This document shows, piece by piece, positions 8,079-17,410 of a stretch of 64,000 nt of DNA. Under the pieces are notes generated by a model. That model worked only from the letters and a program-made list of their open reading frames with translations. It did no database searches and had not been told where the DNA came from. The stretch spans positions 3,906,001 to 3,970,000 of the forward strand of contig OZ271832.1 in NCBI GenBank assembly GCA_965601475.1, read 5' to 3'. Each line of letters begins with the position of its first letter. Position 1 is the stretch's first letter. The position numbers were made by a program, and so were the translations under genes. Source of the DNA: JAWPMT01 sp965601475. Its GTDB lineage: Bacteria; Bacteroidota; Bacteroidia; Cytophagales; Cyclobacteriaceae.

Positions 8079-11060
8079 ATGCGAGTATTCCTGCTCTCTC
8101 TTTTCTTTTTTTCGACGGTCTTACTTTTCGCACAAGATCTGTCGTCTTTCAAATTCCGACAGCTGGGTCCCTATCGAGGGGGCCGCGTCACGGCTGTGGC
8201 TGGGACAATCGCCGAGCCAGGCACATTCTACCTGGGTGCCACCGGGGGAGGGCTTTGGAAAACCATTGATTATGGAACTACCTGGTTGAATGTTTCGGAT
8301 GGCTTTTTCGAAACTCCATCCATAGGTGCGATCGCTGTCGCTCAAAATGATCCCAACATTGTGTACGTAGGTACAGGTTCGGATGGTCTGCGAAGCAACG
8401 TCATCGAGGGGAAAGGCATGTACAAATCCATTGACGGTGGTGAGAACTGGATGGAGATAGGGCTCAAGGAAGTGGGCCAAATTGGGGCTGTGAGGATAGA
8501 CCCGACGAATCATAATGTAGTTTATGTAGCGGCCATAGGAAGGGCTTTCGAACCCAATGTTGAGCGGGGTATTTTCAAGACGCAAGATGGTGGAAGGTCC
8601 TGGGAGAAAGTCCTGTATATTTCAGAAGACGTGGGATGCTCTGACATCGAGGTGTTGGCCTCCAACCCCAACATACTTTTCGCCACGGCATGGAAGGCCG
8701 AACGCAAACCGTGGACCATCAATAGTGGCGGACCGTCTACCGAGGGCGGAGTTTACAAGTCGGTCAACGGAGGAGTGAGCTGGGACAAAGTAGAGCCAGG
8801 GCTTCCTCAGAAGTTGATTGGAAAAATCGACATCGCTGTGTCACCCGCAGATTCCAAAATTGTTTATGCGCTTGTGGAAGCACCAGAGAAGGAGGGTGGT
8901 TTATACAAATCGATCGATCAGGGTGAGACCTTCACTTTGGTTTCCAACGACAAAGGCATTCGTACGCGGCCCTTCTACTACACAAATGTGCGGGTAGATC
9001 CCAAAAACACTGACGTGGTCTTTGTACTGGCCACTGGATATTTCAAATCCACCAATGGAGGCAAAGACTGGAAGCGTATTTCCTCACCACATGGTGACAA
9101 TCACGATATGTGGATCAACCCCGAAAATCCCGATCTATTCATTCAGGCCAATGACGGTGGAGCCAATGTGACCCTGAATGGAGGAGACTCTTGGTCGACA
9201 CAGTTCAATCAACCAACAGCTGAAATCTACCAGGTTGAAGTGGATGATCAATTTCCCTACTGGCTTTATGGTGGACAGCAAGACAACTATACCACTGTGG
9301 CAGTACCGAGTATGCCGCCCTATGGTATCCAGACACCGGGAACGGGCTATATCATCAATACTGGCGGCTGTGAAACGGGTCCAGCAGTACCGAAGCCACA
9401 GGATCCGAATATCGTTTATGCCAACTGCAAGGGTCGATTTACTGTGTTTGATAAGCGCACAGGTACGGAGCAAGCCTATTACGTAGGTGCTGCAAACATG
9501 TATGGGCACAACCCCAGAGATCTGAAATACAGGTTTCAACGGGTATCTCCCATTCACGTGTCCCCGCACGATTCTCGCGTCATCTACCACTGTTCTCAGT
9601 ATGTGCACAAAACCACTAACGAAGGCAAGACCTGGGAAATCATCTCTCCGGATCTGACGGCCTTTGAGCCTGACAAACAGGTGATTTCCGGAGCCCCAAT
9701 TACACGCGATATCACCGGAGAGGAATTCTACAGTACCATATATGCCATTCAGGAATCCCCTATTCAAGAGGGTCTGATTTGGGTCGGCGCCAACGATGGC
9801 CCCGTGCATGTGTCTGAAAACGGTGGAGAAACGTGGAATGACGTAACCCCCAAGGGATTGTTGGCTGGTGGCCGTGTAGATGCTGTTGCACCGTCTCCTC
9901 ATAATCCAGCTAAGGCCTACGTGAGTATTCTGCGATACCAATTAGGGGACCGAAAGTCGTACATTTTCAAAACTGAGAATTACGGGAAGTCCTGGCAACT
10001 CATTACCACGGGATTACCTGACGAGACGCCCGTGAGAGTGGTCAGAGAGGATCCCGTGAAGGAGGGTTTGCTCTTTGCTGGTACGGAATATGGTCTGTTC
10101 GTGTCTCTGGATGATGGCAGGAGTTGGCAGTCCTTTCAGCAAAACCTTCCCGTCACACCTATTTCGGACTTAAAGATTCATCGTGGAGACCTTGTTTTGT
10201 CGACCATGGGTCGTGGTTTTTGGGTTTTGGACAATATCCAGGCACTGAGGCGTATCTCAGGTTTCGACCTTCCCGAAAATCAACTTATGATCGCTGACGA
10301 GCAGGTGCTCATGCGTGCTCCTTCAGGTGCTACCGGGAGCACCGCACCGGAGTACCCCAGGCCTGGAGTAATCATGGATTACTACCTGAAGAATGAAGTG
10401 TCCGGGCCCATCAAACTGGAAATTCTCACAGCGGAAGGCTCGTTGATCAACACTTTCGTGAGCGATACGCTCGAGTCGGGTGAGGACAAGATCATCAGGG
10501 ACATGGCTACGGAGAATGTCTCTTTTCTTGTGAATAGCAAACTGACGAAAAAGCCAGGATTTAATCGCTTTAGATGGGACTTCGCTTACCAGGGCCCCTG
10601 GCAGAAGCGCGAGGCACGAAGGTACAAGAATGGTCCGATGGCTGTTCCAGGTGGCTATATCGCCCGATTGACTATTGGAGAAACATCGCTGGAAGAAAAT
10701 TTCAAATTGACCATGGACCCAAGGCTACGGACCACAAATGAGGAGGCTCAAAGCCAATTGGAGGTGCTGCTGGAATTGAGAGGAATGATCACTGAAATTG
10801 CACAATGGATTGATGATCTGGAGAAAGAAAAAATTCAATTGCAAAAGGAATCGGCTGAAGGACAGGCCTTGGAGAAGGTAAATCAGAAGCTGGCAGAGTT
10901 GAAGACGAAAGAGGGCATTTATGAGACGCCAGCCCTGCTGGATCAGGTCTCTTATCTCTACTTCATGTTAAACAGGGCTTACCAGTTACCCGGCAAAGAC
11001 GCCTACGATCGTCTGTCCGAATTGAATGAGTGGTATCAACGTGTAAGGGCCCTGGACTAG
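8079..11060 (+). CDS. Exported BNR/VPS10-like beta-propeller protein
   Basis: A 993-residue secreted protein with a signal peptide (residues 1-18, ending LLFAQ). The mature start QLGPYRGGRVTAVAG is typical of the large Bacteroidota proteins usually annotated as glycosyl hydrolase or VPS10/sortilin-like. At least six BNR/Asp-box motifs (S-x-D-x-G-x-T/S-W, such as SIDGGENW, SVNGGVSW, SENGGETW and SLDDGRSW) indicate one or two beta-propellers across residues 20-720. The C-terminal third holds a beta-rich region, then a coiled-coil-prone helix (about residues 900-960). No catalytic residues for a known glycosidase are evident, so enzyme activity should not be assumed. Its substrate is unknown. 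Confidence 0.9.
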   Translation: MRVFLLSLFFFSTVLLFAQDLSSFKFRQLGPYRGGRVTAVAGTIAEPGTFYLGATGGGLWKTIDYGTTWLNVSDGFFETPSIGAIAVAQNDPNIVYVGTGSDGLRSNVIEGKGMYKSIDGGENWMEIGLKEVGQIGAVRIDPTNHNVVYVAAIGRAFEPNVERGIFKTQDGGRSWEKVLYISEDVGCSDIEVLASNPNILFATAWKAERKPWTINSGGPSTEGGVYKSVNGGVSWDKVEPGLPQKLIGKIDIAVSPADSKIVYALVEAPEKEGGLYKSIDQGETFTLVSNDKGIRTRPFYYTNVRVDPKNTDVVFVLATGYFKSTNGGKDWKRISSPHGDNHDMWINPENPDLFIQANDGGANVTLNGGDSWSTQFNQPTAEIYQVEVDDQFPYWLYGGQQDNYTTVAVPSMPPYGIQTPGTGYIINTGGCETGPAVPKPQDPNIVYANCKGRFTVFDKRTGTEQAYYVGAANMYGHNPRDLKYRFQRVSPIHVSPHDSRVIYHCSQYVHKTTNEGKTWEIISPDLTAFEPDKQVISGAPITRDITGEEFYSTIYAIQESPIQEGLIWVGANDGPVHVSENGGETWNDVTPKGLLAGGRVDAVAPSPHNPAKAYVSILRYQLGDRKSYIFKTENYGKSWQLITTGLPDETPVRVVREDPVKEGLLFAGTEYGLFVSLDDGRSWQSFQQNLPVTPISDLKIHRGDLVLSTMGRGFWVLDNIQALRRISGFDLPENQLMIADEQVLMRAPSGATGSTAPEYPRPGVIMDYYLKNEVSGPIKLEILTAEGSLINTFVSDTLESGEDKIIRDMATENVSFLVNSKLTKKPGFNRFRWDFAYQGPWQKREARRYKNGPMAVPGGYIARLTIGETSLEENFKLTMDPRLRTTNEEAQSQLEVLLELRGMITEIAQWIDDLEKEKIQLQKESAEGQALEKVNQKLAELKTKEGIYETPALLDQVSYLYFMLNRAYQLPGKDAYDRLSELNEWYQRVRALD

Positions 11061-11270
11061 CATGTTGATAAATATCCTGCAGGAAGGGCTTTGGATTTCG
11101 AGGTTTTGAACCGATCTTGAGTGTTACTTTTTGAAACTATGCCAAAACATTTTTATGATCGAAATGGTCCCTTGTTGTGTTGGGATATTTACTTGAATCA
11201 TCTGCAGCAGGTTTTGAAACCATCAAAGCCCGCCAAGGCCAAGAAGTGAATTCCGACAAGTATTTTGTAC

Positions 11271-11278
11271 TAACTTTG
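11271..11278 (+). promoter_or_regulatory. Candidate Bacteroidota -7 promoter element
   Basis: TAACTTTG matches the Bacteroidota housekeeping -7 consensus TAnnTTTG and lies 76 bp before the desaturase start. No good TTTG -33 element is present at the usual distance, so the call is tentative. Confidence 0.35.
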
Positions 11279-11353
11279 TAACAAATAAGTGGTTTCATTC
11301 GATAAATTGGATTATTTACCAAAATCGGACAAGAAGCCCTTTCAACAGCCTGA

Positions 11354-12484
11354 ATGATTAAATACAAATTCTCAAGAGACAATACTGATTTTTCGCAACT
11401 ACTAAGGCTAAGGGTCAATCAATACTTCGCTGATAATCAACTTTCACGTCATGCCAATGGTCAAATGGTCACCAAAACGGTGACAATGCTGGCCATATTT
11501 CTTATTCCTTTCGCTTTTATTCTACTTTCAGGGATTAGCAACATTTGGCTCCTACTGCCTTTTTGGGTGATGATGGGCTTTGGCAAAGCATTCATTGGGA
11601 TGAGCGTGATGCATGATGCCCTTCACGGATCCTATACGAAGCGATCGAAAGTGAACCGACTTATCGGTTTGAGTGCATATATGATCGGAGCCAACCCGAC
11701 GATGTGGAAAATTCAGCATAATGTACTACATCACACCTATACTAATATTGAGCATGCCGACGAAGACATTTCCCCCCGGTTTGTCTTGAGGTTCTCTCCG
11801 CATCAGCCCCGGTACTGGTTTCACAAGTTTCAACACCTGTATGCCACTTTCTTCTATGGGATCTCAGTGGTAATGTGGGTACTTCAAAAGGATTTTCTCA
11901 AACTTTTTGAGTATGCCGATAAAGGCCTTATTGCGAGAGGGCAACAATATCGACGGGTGTTAACGAGTATCATATTACATAAAATTGGGTACTTCAGTAT
12001 GTACCTGCTTCTGCCCATGCTGTTACTCCCCGTGCCTCCCTGGCTAGTCATATTGATGTACCTGGCGATGGATGTAACTGCGGGTATAGTATTGACTTTC
12101 ATCTTCCAAACGGCTCACGTGATGCCAAACAGTCATTTTGTGGAGCAAGAGGAAGAAAAAATAGCCGATGAATTTGCAGTTCATCAGCTGCGCACCACTA
12201 CAAACTATGGTACGCGAAATAAGATTTTATTCTGGTTTTCCGGTGGCCTCAACTTCCAGGTTGAACATCATTTGTTTCCGGAAATATGTCATATTCATTA
12301 TCCTAAGATTGCACCGATTGTGAGGAAGACGGCCGAAGAGTTTGGCCTTCCTTATCATGAGTTGAGGGGATTTAGAGTGGCCCTTCGGTATCACTTTTCC
12401 ATGCTAAAAGCATTGGGAAAAACGGATTATCCAGGGTCGAATCTGGTAGGAAAGACACTTGCTGCAGACAAGGTATTGGCGTAG
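11354..12484 (+). CDS. Membrane fatty-acid desaturase (acyl-lipid/acyl-CoA type)
   Basis: A 376-residue di-iron membrane desaturase. All three histidine boxes are present: HDALH at residues 87-91, HNVLHH at 122-127 and QVEHH at 302-306. Hydrophobic helix pairs lie at about 42-85 and 185-235. The final QxxHH box resembles the linoleoyl-CoA/front-end group. It introduces a double bond into membrane fatty acids using O2 and an external electron donor; no cytochrome b5 domain is fused. The regiospecificity cannot be told from sequence. The gene appears monocistronic, with a candidate promoter about 80 bp upstream. Confidence 0.95.
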   Translation: MIKYKFSRDNTDFSQLLRLRVNQYFADNQLSRHANGQMVTKTVTMLAIFLIPFAFILLSGISNIWLLLPFWVMMGFGKAFIGMSVMHDALHGSYTKRSKVNRLIGLSAYMIGANPTMWKIQHNVLHHTYTNIEHADEDISPRFVLRFSPHQPRYWFHKFQHLYATFFYGISVVMWVLQKDFLKLFEYADKGLIARGQQYRRVLTSIILHKIGYFSMYLLLPMLLLPVPPWLVILMYLAMDVTAGIVLTFIFQTAHVMPNSHFVEQEEEKIADEFAVHQLRTTTNYGTRNKILFWFSGGLNFQVEHHLFPEICHIHYPKIAPIVRKTAEEFGLPYHELRGFRVALRYHFSMLKALGKTDYPGSNLVGKTLAADKVLA

Positions 12485-12570
12485 TGCCAGGATAATAAGG
12501 GGATCGTACGGCACGAAGGTTGGGTCTTTGGGCTGGAGGTCAATGTTTTACTTTTAACGATAATCAGGCA

Positions 12571-12777
12571 ATGGCAAGATCACAGAACAGTTTTATCAAG
12601 AAGCAAAAAGCTGAGCGGAAGAGAAAAAAGAAAATGGAGAAGTTTGAGAAGCGTCTGGAGAAGAAGAATGAGGAGACGAGTGGAAAATTAGATGATATGA
12701 TTGCCTACGTGGATGAATTTGGCAATATCGTAGACGAAAAGCCTGAGGAGCCTCAAGAGAAAAAAGAAAAGGACTAG
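12571..12777 (+). CDS. Small highly charged protein (68 aa) of unknown function
   Basis: A 68-residue protein whose first 45 residues are almost entirely Lys, Arg, Glu and Gln (a probable single helix), followed by a conserved-looking LDDMIAYVDEFGNIVDEKP tail. Similar small proteins with a basic N-terminus and a Y-V-D-E-x-G-N tail are, from memory, common in Bacteroidota and sometimes lie beside cold-shock genes; none is present here. The frame is open to 12520, but the ATG at 12571 gives the expected N-terminus. Nucleic-acid or ribosome association is a guess from composition only. It ends 2 bp before the converging SRPBCC gene. Confidence 0.8.
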   Translation: MARSQNSFIKKQKAERKRKKKMEKFEKRLEKKNEETSGKLDDMIAYVDEFGNIVDEKPEEPQEKKEKD

Positions 12778-12779
12778 GA

Positions 12780-13226
12780 TTATATCCTGGATGCGTGCTC
12801 CACTAGCTGATGAAATGCGCCGGTCCAGGCCTTGTCGAAGTAGTTGCGGGCCTCTGTCCATTCCTGGGATATGCCCCAACCAGTATGTATGAGTGTGGCC
12901 ATGGTTCTCTCCTGGTTACCATGAAATGTGACCACTACATTGGTCAGCGGTTGCCGGGTATTCATGAATGATCTAAACTGTACCGGTCCTTTCCATTCAA
13001 AACAGAGATAATTGGGTTTATCAAGTGCGAGGATCTTGCATCCAATCGTACTATTGTCTTCGGGCGTCTCGGGCTGCCAAAATAGTTCGTAGGCTCCCCC
13101 CACTTCTGCTGATACATTTGCTTTTGCCGTCAACCAGCTTTCAAGGTGGGTATTGATGGTGAACAGATCGAAGGCTGTGGCTTGATCACAGGCCAGTGAG
13201 GTTTTGATGACAAGGATAGGGTCCAT
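12780..13226 (-). CDS. SRPBCC (AHSA1/START-like) domain protein
   Basis: A 148-residue single-domain protein of the SRPBCC/AHSA1 fold, identified from the N-terminal TSLACDQATAFDLFTINTHLESWL, the central YLCFEWKGP and the C-terminal helix W(T)EARNYFDKAWTGAFHQL. This fold makes a deep hydrophobic ligand pocket, but ligands vary and none is predictable. No signal peptide. It converges with the small charged protein gene (2 bp apart) and is followed upstream by the LysR gene in the same orientation, with a 73 bp gap. Confidence 0.88.
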   Translation of the reverse strand: MDPILVIKTSLACDQATAFDLFTINTHLESWLTAKANVSAEVGGAYELFWQPETPEDNSTIGCKILALDKPNYLCFEWKGPVQFRSFMNTRQPLTNVVVTFHGNQERTMATLIHTGWGISQEWTEARNYFDKAWTGAFHQLVEHASRI

Positions 13227-13299
13227 GATAGTGCTTATTCACATAACACAATTTAATCAGTGTACAGATAATTGTGTTCAAAAACCCAAAAGAGAACCA

Positions 13300-14235
13300 T
13301 TATTCAGTATCTGAATCTGTAGTTGCCCACTGGAAGCTCTTTTCAATTATGGAAACTTTGTTTTCTCGAAGATGCTTAAGATAGGCAGATGCAATGGGTG
13401 AAAACTGTTTGCCTTTTAGCCACACAAGGTTCCAGGTTGTTGTAATAGGCAAGTCTCGGACGGGAATGATTTGTATATCACCGTTGCTGAGTTCATTCCT
13501 GATTCCAATCAGAGGCATGATGGAATAACCTAGCCGGGCAATCACTGCCTGTTTCACAGCTTCATTGGAAGTGAGTTCCATGGATTTGGCTGGTTGTATA
13601 TCGTGCTTTCGCAAATAAGTCTCCATGGCGCCCCTTGTGGCAGAGCCCTTTTCTCTCAGAATCAGTGGAAGATCACCCAGATGGCGGGGGTTGAGATAGG
13701 TCTTCAAATTGGGCGGTACCGACTTGCCTACTAGGAAAAGTTTGTTTTGCATCAGCGGTTCGCGCTCGATTTGCAATTGCTCTGGTAGTACCGACACCAT
13801 AGCAAAGTCTACCTGGTTTTTTTCCAGGGACTCGATGACCTTGGCTTTGTTGGTCACGTCCATCGTGAGGTCAATACCCGGATGTTCATTGACAAAACCC
13901 GATAGAAAATACGGCATCACGTACTTGCCAGTCGATACCACTGAGACCTTGAGGTTGCCGTGGAGATATCCTTTATGTGCGAGGGTTTTGTATTTGATGT
14001 TATCCACCTCTTTCAGGATTTTTTGGCTTGATTCGGCTACCTCCTTGCCAAAGTCTGTCACAAAAATTCGCCTGCCTAGCGTCTCCAGTAGTGGAATATC
14101 AAATTGCTCTTGAAATTTTTTCATCTGGATCGAGACTGCTGGTTGCGTTAAATGCAATGCTTCTGCGGTTTTTGTTATGCTCTCAGTATCAGTGATTTTC
14201 AAAAATATCCGAAGCTGATGCAGCGTGTAATTCAT
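13300..14235 (-). CDS. LysR family transcription regulator
   Basis: A 311-residue LysR-type regulator. The N-terminal winged helix-turn-helix (ESITKTAEALHLTQPAVSIQMKKF cut short, about residues 18-45) is canonical, and residues 90-290 form the periplasmic-binding-protein-like effector domain. It is divergently transcribed from a two-gene unit encoding an unknown 100-residue protein and an SbtA-type bicarbonate transporter. That arrangement mirrors CbbR/CmpR-type regulators of inorganic-carbon genes in autotrophs. Control of that unit is inferred from position and from the near-palindrome between the genes. Confidence 0.94.
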   Translation of the reverse strand: MNYTLHQLRIFLKITDTESITKTAEALHLTQPAVSIQMKKFQEQFDIPLLETLGRRIFVTDFGKEVAESSQKILKEVDNIKYKTLAHKGYLHGNLKVSVVSTGKYVMPYFLSGFVNEHPGIDLTMDVTNKAKVIESLEKNQVDFAMVSVLPEQLQIEREPLMQNKLFLVGKSVPPNLKTYLNPRHLGDLPLILREKGSATRGAMETYLRKHDIQPAKSMELTSNEAVKQAVIARLGYSIMPLIGIRNELSNGDIQIIPVRDLPITTTWNLVWLKGKQFSPIASAYLKHLRENKVSIIEKSFQWATTDSDTE

Positions 14236-14245
14236 AATAATATCT

Positions 14246-14274
14246 AATTATATGTATATGGAATATAAATAATT
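14246..14274. promoter_or_regulatory. AT-rich near-palindrome between lysR and the sbtA unit
   Basis: AATTATATGTAT (14246-14257) and ATATAAATAATT (14263-14274) are reverse complements at 10 of 12 positions, spaced by 5 bases. The site starts 10 bp upstream of the LysR start codon, in the shared divergent promoter region, as LysR autoregulatory sites usually do. AT-richness means chance similarity cannot be excluded. Confidence 0.45.
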
Positions 14275-14325
14275 GTAAATGAAAACAGCATCCATTTTTG
14301 CGGGCGAAATCCGAAAAACAGAAAA

Positions 14326-14628
14326 ATGGAGACTTACAAATTGATAGACAGCGAGTACAACGCGATAGAGGCTCGCGAGGTCATTGGCTATCTGATGGAT
14401 ACGAAAATCAAGTTCCTGTGCCGCAAGCGATTCAGTATGCAGGAGAGAAGTGATGGAGATACCAGTCACATCGACAACAGAATTGCTGAATTACAGCAGG
14501 CGCGAGAGGACCTCAGCAATTCCATGGCATTGAATCAGGTGGAGGGGAAGTTGCTGAAAATTGATTGTGAGATACGTGTCGAGGAAACGGCCATTTCTGG
14601 TACAAACGCCAACAAATACTTGTCATGA
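14326..14628 (+). CDS. Unknown 100-residue protein translationally coupled to sbtA
   Basis: A small soluble protein that I do not recognise. It starts METYKLIDSEYNAIEAREVI and is largely helical, with a possible coiled coil across residues 40-80 (rich in Glu, Gln, Arg and Leu). There is no membrane segment. Its stop overlaps the SbtA ATG by 4 bp, so it is coupled to the transporter, and it is transcribed divergently from the LysR gene. SbtA transporters in cyanobacteria are paired with the PII-like SbtB; this protein is the same size class but shows no PII motifs that I can see. A transporter-partner role is a hypothesis. Confidence 0.8.
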   Translation: METYKLIDSEYNAIEAREVIGYLMDTKIKFLCRKRFSMQERSDGDTSHIDNRIAELQQAREDLSNSMALNQVEGKLLKIDCEIRVEETAISGTNANKYLS

Positions 14629-15581
14629 GTGCCACTCTACTGTTAGAGAACCTGACAAATCCTGCACTGCTCTTCTTTTTTCTAGGAATTGTAGCGGTAC
14701 AGGTGAAGAGTGATCTGGAGATACCCGCAAATTCCTCCAAGTTCATCTCACTATATCTGCTTTTTTCAATTGGTTTCAAGGGAGGACAAGAGCTTTCTCA
14801 CAGTCAGTTGGATCAAAGCATCTTCTGGGCGCTCATGTTCGGGATCGGGCTGGCGGCGATTGTTCCCATTTATACTTTCTTTTTGATAAAGAAGAGGCTT
14901 GGTGTCTACAATGCCGGTGCCATAGCAGCAGCCTATGGCTCTGTGAGTGCGGTCACATTTGTAACAAGTGTATCATACCTGGAGATGCAGGGCGTGACAT
15001 TTGGCGGCCATATGGTGGCGGTTATGGCCACTATGGAGGCACCGTCCATCATCGTTGGGCTGGCTTTGATCTCGTTGTTCCAGAGGGATAAGCTGATTTC
15101 AATCCCCATGAAGCAAGTATTGAAGCATTCTATTACCAATGGAAGTGTTTTGCTGATTACTGGGAGCCTTGTCATTGGGTTTCTGGCGAGCGAATCGCAG
15201 GCTGAAGGAATCAAACCATTTACCACTGATATCTTCAAAGGGTTTTTGGCAGTATTTCTACTGGATATGGGAATTACGAGCGGAAAAAAGCTTGCAGCAT
15301 TTTGGGAGAAAGGGAAGACGCCATTCGTCTTTGCGCTGGTTATCCCACTCGTCAATGGGCTGCTGGTAGCCTACTTGAGCCAATGGGTGACACCTGTGCC
15401 CGGTGAGCGTTTTCTGTTTGCAATCCTGGCCTCAAGTGCCTCATACATTGCTGTACCGGCTGCCATGAAATTGGCTGTACCCAAAGCAAGTCCCGGTTTA
15501 TACATCCCAATGGCACTGGCGATTACTTTTCCGTTCAACATCACGTTGGGTATGCCCCTTTACTGGTATCTCGTCAACTAG
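14625..15581 (+). CDS. sbtA: SbtA-type sodium-dependent bicarbonate transporter
   Basis: A 318-residue membrane protein with about ten hydrophobic helices. The blocks NPALLFFFLGIVAVQVKSDL near the N-terminus, LYLLFSIGFKGG, AYGSVSAVTFVTSVSYLE and MATMEAPSIIVGL match the SbtA family, which imports HCO3- with Na+. Length suits the family. It is coupled by a 4 bp overlap to the unknown upstream protein and lies downstream of a divergent LysR gene. Its last 8 bp overlap the converging MFS gene. In a heterotroph the imported bicarbonate would feed carboxylases; no carboxysome or RuBisCO genes are present here. Confidence 0.93.
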   Translation: MSATLLLENLTNPALLFFFLGIVAVQVKSDLEIPANSSKFISLYLLFSIGFKGGQELSHSQLDQSIFWALMFGIGLAAIVPIYTFFLIKKRLGVYNAGAIAAAYGSVSAVTFVTSVSYLEMQGVTFGGHMVAVMATMEAPSIIVGLALISLFQRDKLISIPMKQVLKHSITNGSVLLITGSLVIGFLASESQAEGIKPFTTDIFKGFLAVFLLDMGITSGKKLAAFWEKGKTPFVFALVIPLVNGLLVAYLSQWVTPVPGERFLFAILASSASYIAVPAAMKLAVPKASPGLYIPMALAITFPFNITLGMPLYWYLVN

Positions 15582-16818
15582 TGCGGGTTGCATTTCGGAA
15601 CGCCAGGGATAGCAATAATCCTAAAATCGAAAAGCCAGCCAAAATACCAAACAAATATTGATGTCCAATGGGTCCTGGAGAGCTGTCCAGGACCCAACCC
15701 ATGAGTGGCCCCATAAATATGTCTGGCGTGTATCCAACTACGGACACGAGCCCTGCGGCGCTACCTGTGATTGCAAGAGGTATCCTGGCTTCCTGGAAAA
15801 GTGCATAATACAATCCCCTCAGTCCGTAGATGCCTACACTTGTGCCTGCCAATGTCAAAATGATCAACACCTCCATGCCGGGTTGCAGCAAACCTGCGGC
15901 CATGAAGAGACTGCCCAAAAGCATTATCGCAAAGCAGACTGCCGCCAACCTGGAGTGTAGGAAATAGTCCCCAAGTAATCCGGCTGTGATTGCCGCAATC
16001 GGTCTGACCCAAAAGGATATGGTGGCAATATGAGCAGACTCCACATCATTGTAGCCAAAGGCGACATTGGCGTAAAGCGAGAAGTCGTCGGTGCATTTGT
16101 AGCCGACATAGCTACAAAGTAGGATGAGCGCCTGGAGCCATACCGTTTTTCGCTTCAAAGCCATTCTTACACCGTCCAATGACATCCTGGGCAATGAAGC
16201 TCCATCGAATGTGTCCGCCGGTAAGAATAGCCAGACGAGTACGGCGCTGAAAGCCGTGAGTCCTGAAAAAATTAAAATGATGTTGCTGAGAGAGTGCGTC
16301 AATTGAGCGACAGATGCGTTGTCCGCGGATATTGGGAGGAAAGCATCCAACAAGAATACCGATGAGGAGGCAATGGCTGCAGCCACAAACCCTCTTCCAG
16401 CGTCGATAGCTCCATACGATCTCCCCTGAGCGTTTTCGCCGCCTAGTTCCCTTTGCGCTTTGACATAGGCCGCCCAAAAAAGTAATATGGTCGTCACCCC
16501 CCAAAATCCATACAGCAAGGTCAGGGTGTAGAGATTGGGGATAGTCGCCATGACGATACCACCAAGCGACGTAGCAATGATAGAAGCGGGAAGCAGCCTA
16601 CGTGGTGAGAACCTGTCAGCAATTGGCCCTCCAACGAAATAGGCTGCCATGGCCACTGTACCATACAATGAGAAGGCCGTGCCCAACTCCAGGTTGTTGA
16701 TGTCAAATACCTTGAGAAAGGTAGGACGAAAGATGCGAGTCACCACAAAAGGCAACAGAAATACCAACTCCCCGATCAGCATTAGGGTAGCCAGAGAAAG
16801 AATTTTGCGCAAGCCCAT
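15574..16818 (-). CDS. MFS transporter
   Basis: A 414-residue major facilitator with about twelve hydrophobic helices. The loop 2-3 signature appears as GGPIADRFSPRRLLP near residues 63-77, and the family fits broadly with organophosphate/nucleoside-type or generic MFS carriers. No drug-resistance or sugar-specific motif stands out, so the substrate is unknown. It converges with sbtA (8 bp overlap) and is followed upstream by the lysine-rich protein gene in the same orientation. Confidence 0.92.
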   Translation of the reverse strand: MGLRKILSLATLMLIGELVFLLPFVVTRIFRPTFLKVFDINNLELGTAFSLYGTVAMAAYFVGGPIADRFSPRRLLPASIIATSLGGIVMATIPNLYTLTLLYGFWGVTTILLFWAAYVKAQRELGGENAQGRSYGAIDAGRGFVAAAIASSSVFLLDAFLPISADNASVAQLTHSLSNIILIFSGLTAFSAVLVWLFLPADTFDGASLPRMSLDGVRMALKRKTVWLQALILLCSYVGYKCTDDFSLYANVAFGYNDVESAHIATISFWVRPIAAITAGLLGDYFLHSRLAAVCFAIMLLGSLFMAAGLLQPGMEVLIILTLAGTSVGIYGLRGLYYALFQEARIPLAITGSAAGLVSVVGYTPDIFMGPLMGWVLDSSPGPIGHQYLFGILAGFSILGLLLSLAFRNATRTS

Positions 16819-16854
16819 GAGTGCGCAACATAATGATTTTTTTCCCTGCCTGTC

Positions 16855-17325
16855 TTATTTCCTCAATGCGTTCAACCTGGATTTTGCCCTGCTTAGCACT
16901 GACTGGCGCGTATCCTTTTGGACAAACGTCTTGATGTCTTGCTCCGAGTGCATGCGGACGATGGAGGCGATGGCCGTCTTGGCATTCATATCGGTACTCA
17001 GGCCATTTGTCTTTGCTGGCGCCGGGTTACCGGATTTGTTTTTTGGGGAACTACCTGGCTTTGATTTGGCCTCTTTCTTGGATTTGGCTTTGTCGCCGGA
17101 CTTCTTCTTTTTCGGACCAGACTTAACTTTCTTTTTTGCGGGTGCAGGCGCCCTGTCTTTCAGTTTGTTTTGCAGTTTTTTGCGCTCTTTGTCAAGTTCC
17201 TGGATGGTAGCTACGGACTTTAGGATTTTCTTCTTGCTTGCTCTCTTCAGGACGAGTTTGTTCAGGTTCTTCTGTGCACTTTTTTCAGATTTTTCAATTT
17301 GAGCAATTTTCTTTGCAATAGACAT
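16855..17325 (-). CDS. Lysine-rich histone H1-like protein
   Basis: A 156-residue, very basic protein in three parts. Residues 1-55 form a helical, coiled-coil-prone segment. Residues 56-110 are a low-complexity linker of Lys, Pro, Ala, Ser and Gly with repeats such as KKKVKSGPKKKKSGDK. Residues 111-156 form a short helical C-terminus with SRAKSRLNALRK. The composition recalls bacterial H1-like nucleoid proteins (for example Hc1 and AlgP tails), which bind DNA without a defined sequence. There is no signal peptide. DNA binding is inferred from composition only. The opposite strand is also open across this stretch, but its product looks like a hydrophobic mirror of a basic protein. Confidence 0.82.
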   Translation of the reverse strand: MSIAKKIAQIEKSEKSAQKNLNKLVLKRASKKKILKSVATIQELDKERKKLQNKLKDRAPAPAKKKVKSGPKKKKSGDKAKSKKEAKSKPGSSPKNKSGNPAPAKTNGLSTDMNAKTAIASIVRMHSEQDIKTFVQKDTRQSVLSRAKSRLNALRK

Positions 17326-17410
17326 AACTACTTCCGATTGACCCGTAAGTAATTTAATATTAAATTAAAGAAATTAACATACAATTAACATAAAAAGGAA
17401 TTGACCACCT

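Noticed and set aside
16649..17302. A 217-codon (+) frame opposite the lysine-rich protein
   Set aside because: The product is Phe/Leu/Ser-rich as expected for the complement of a Lys-rich gene, and it overlaps two real (-) genes.
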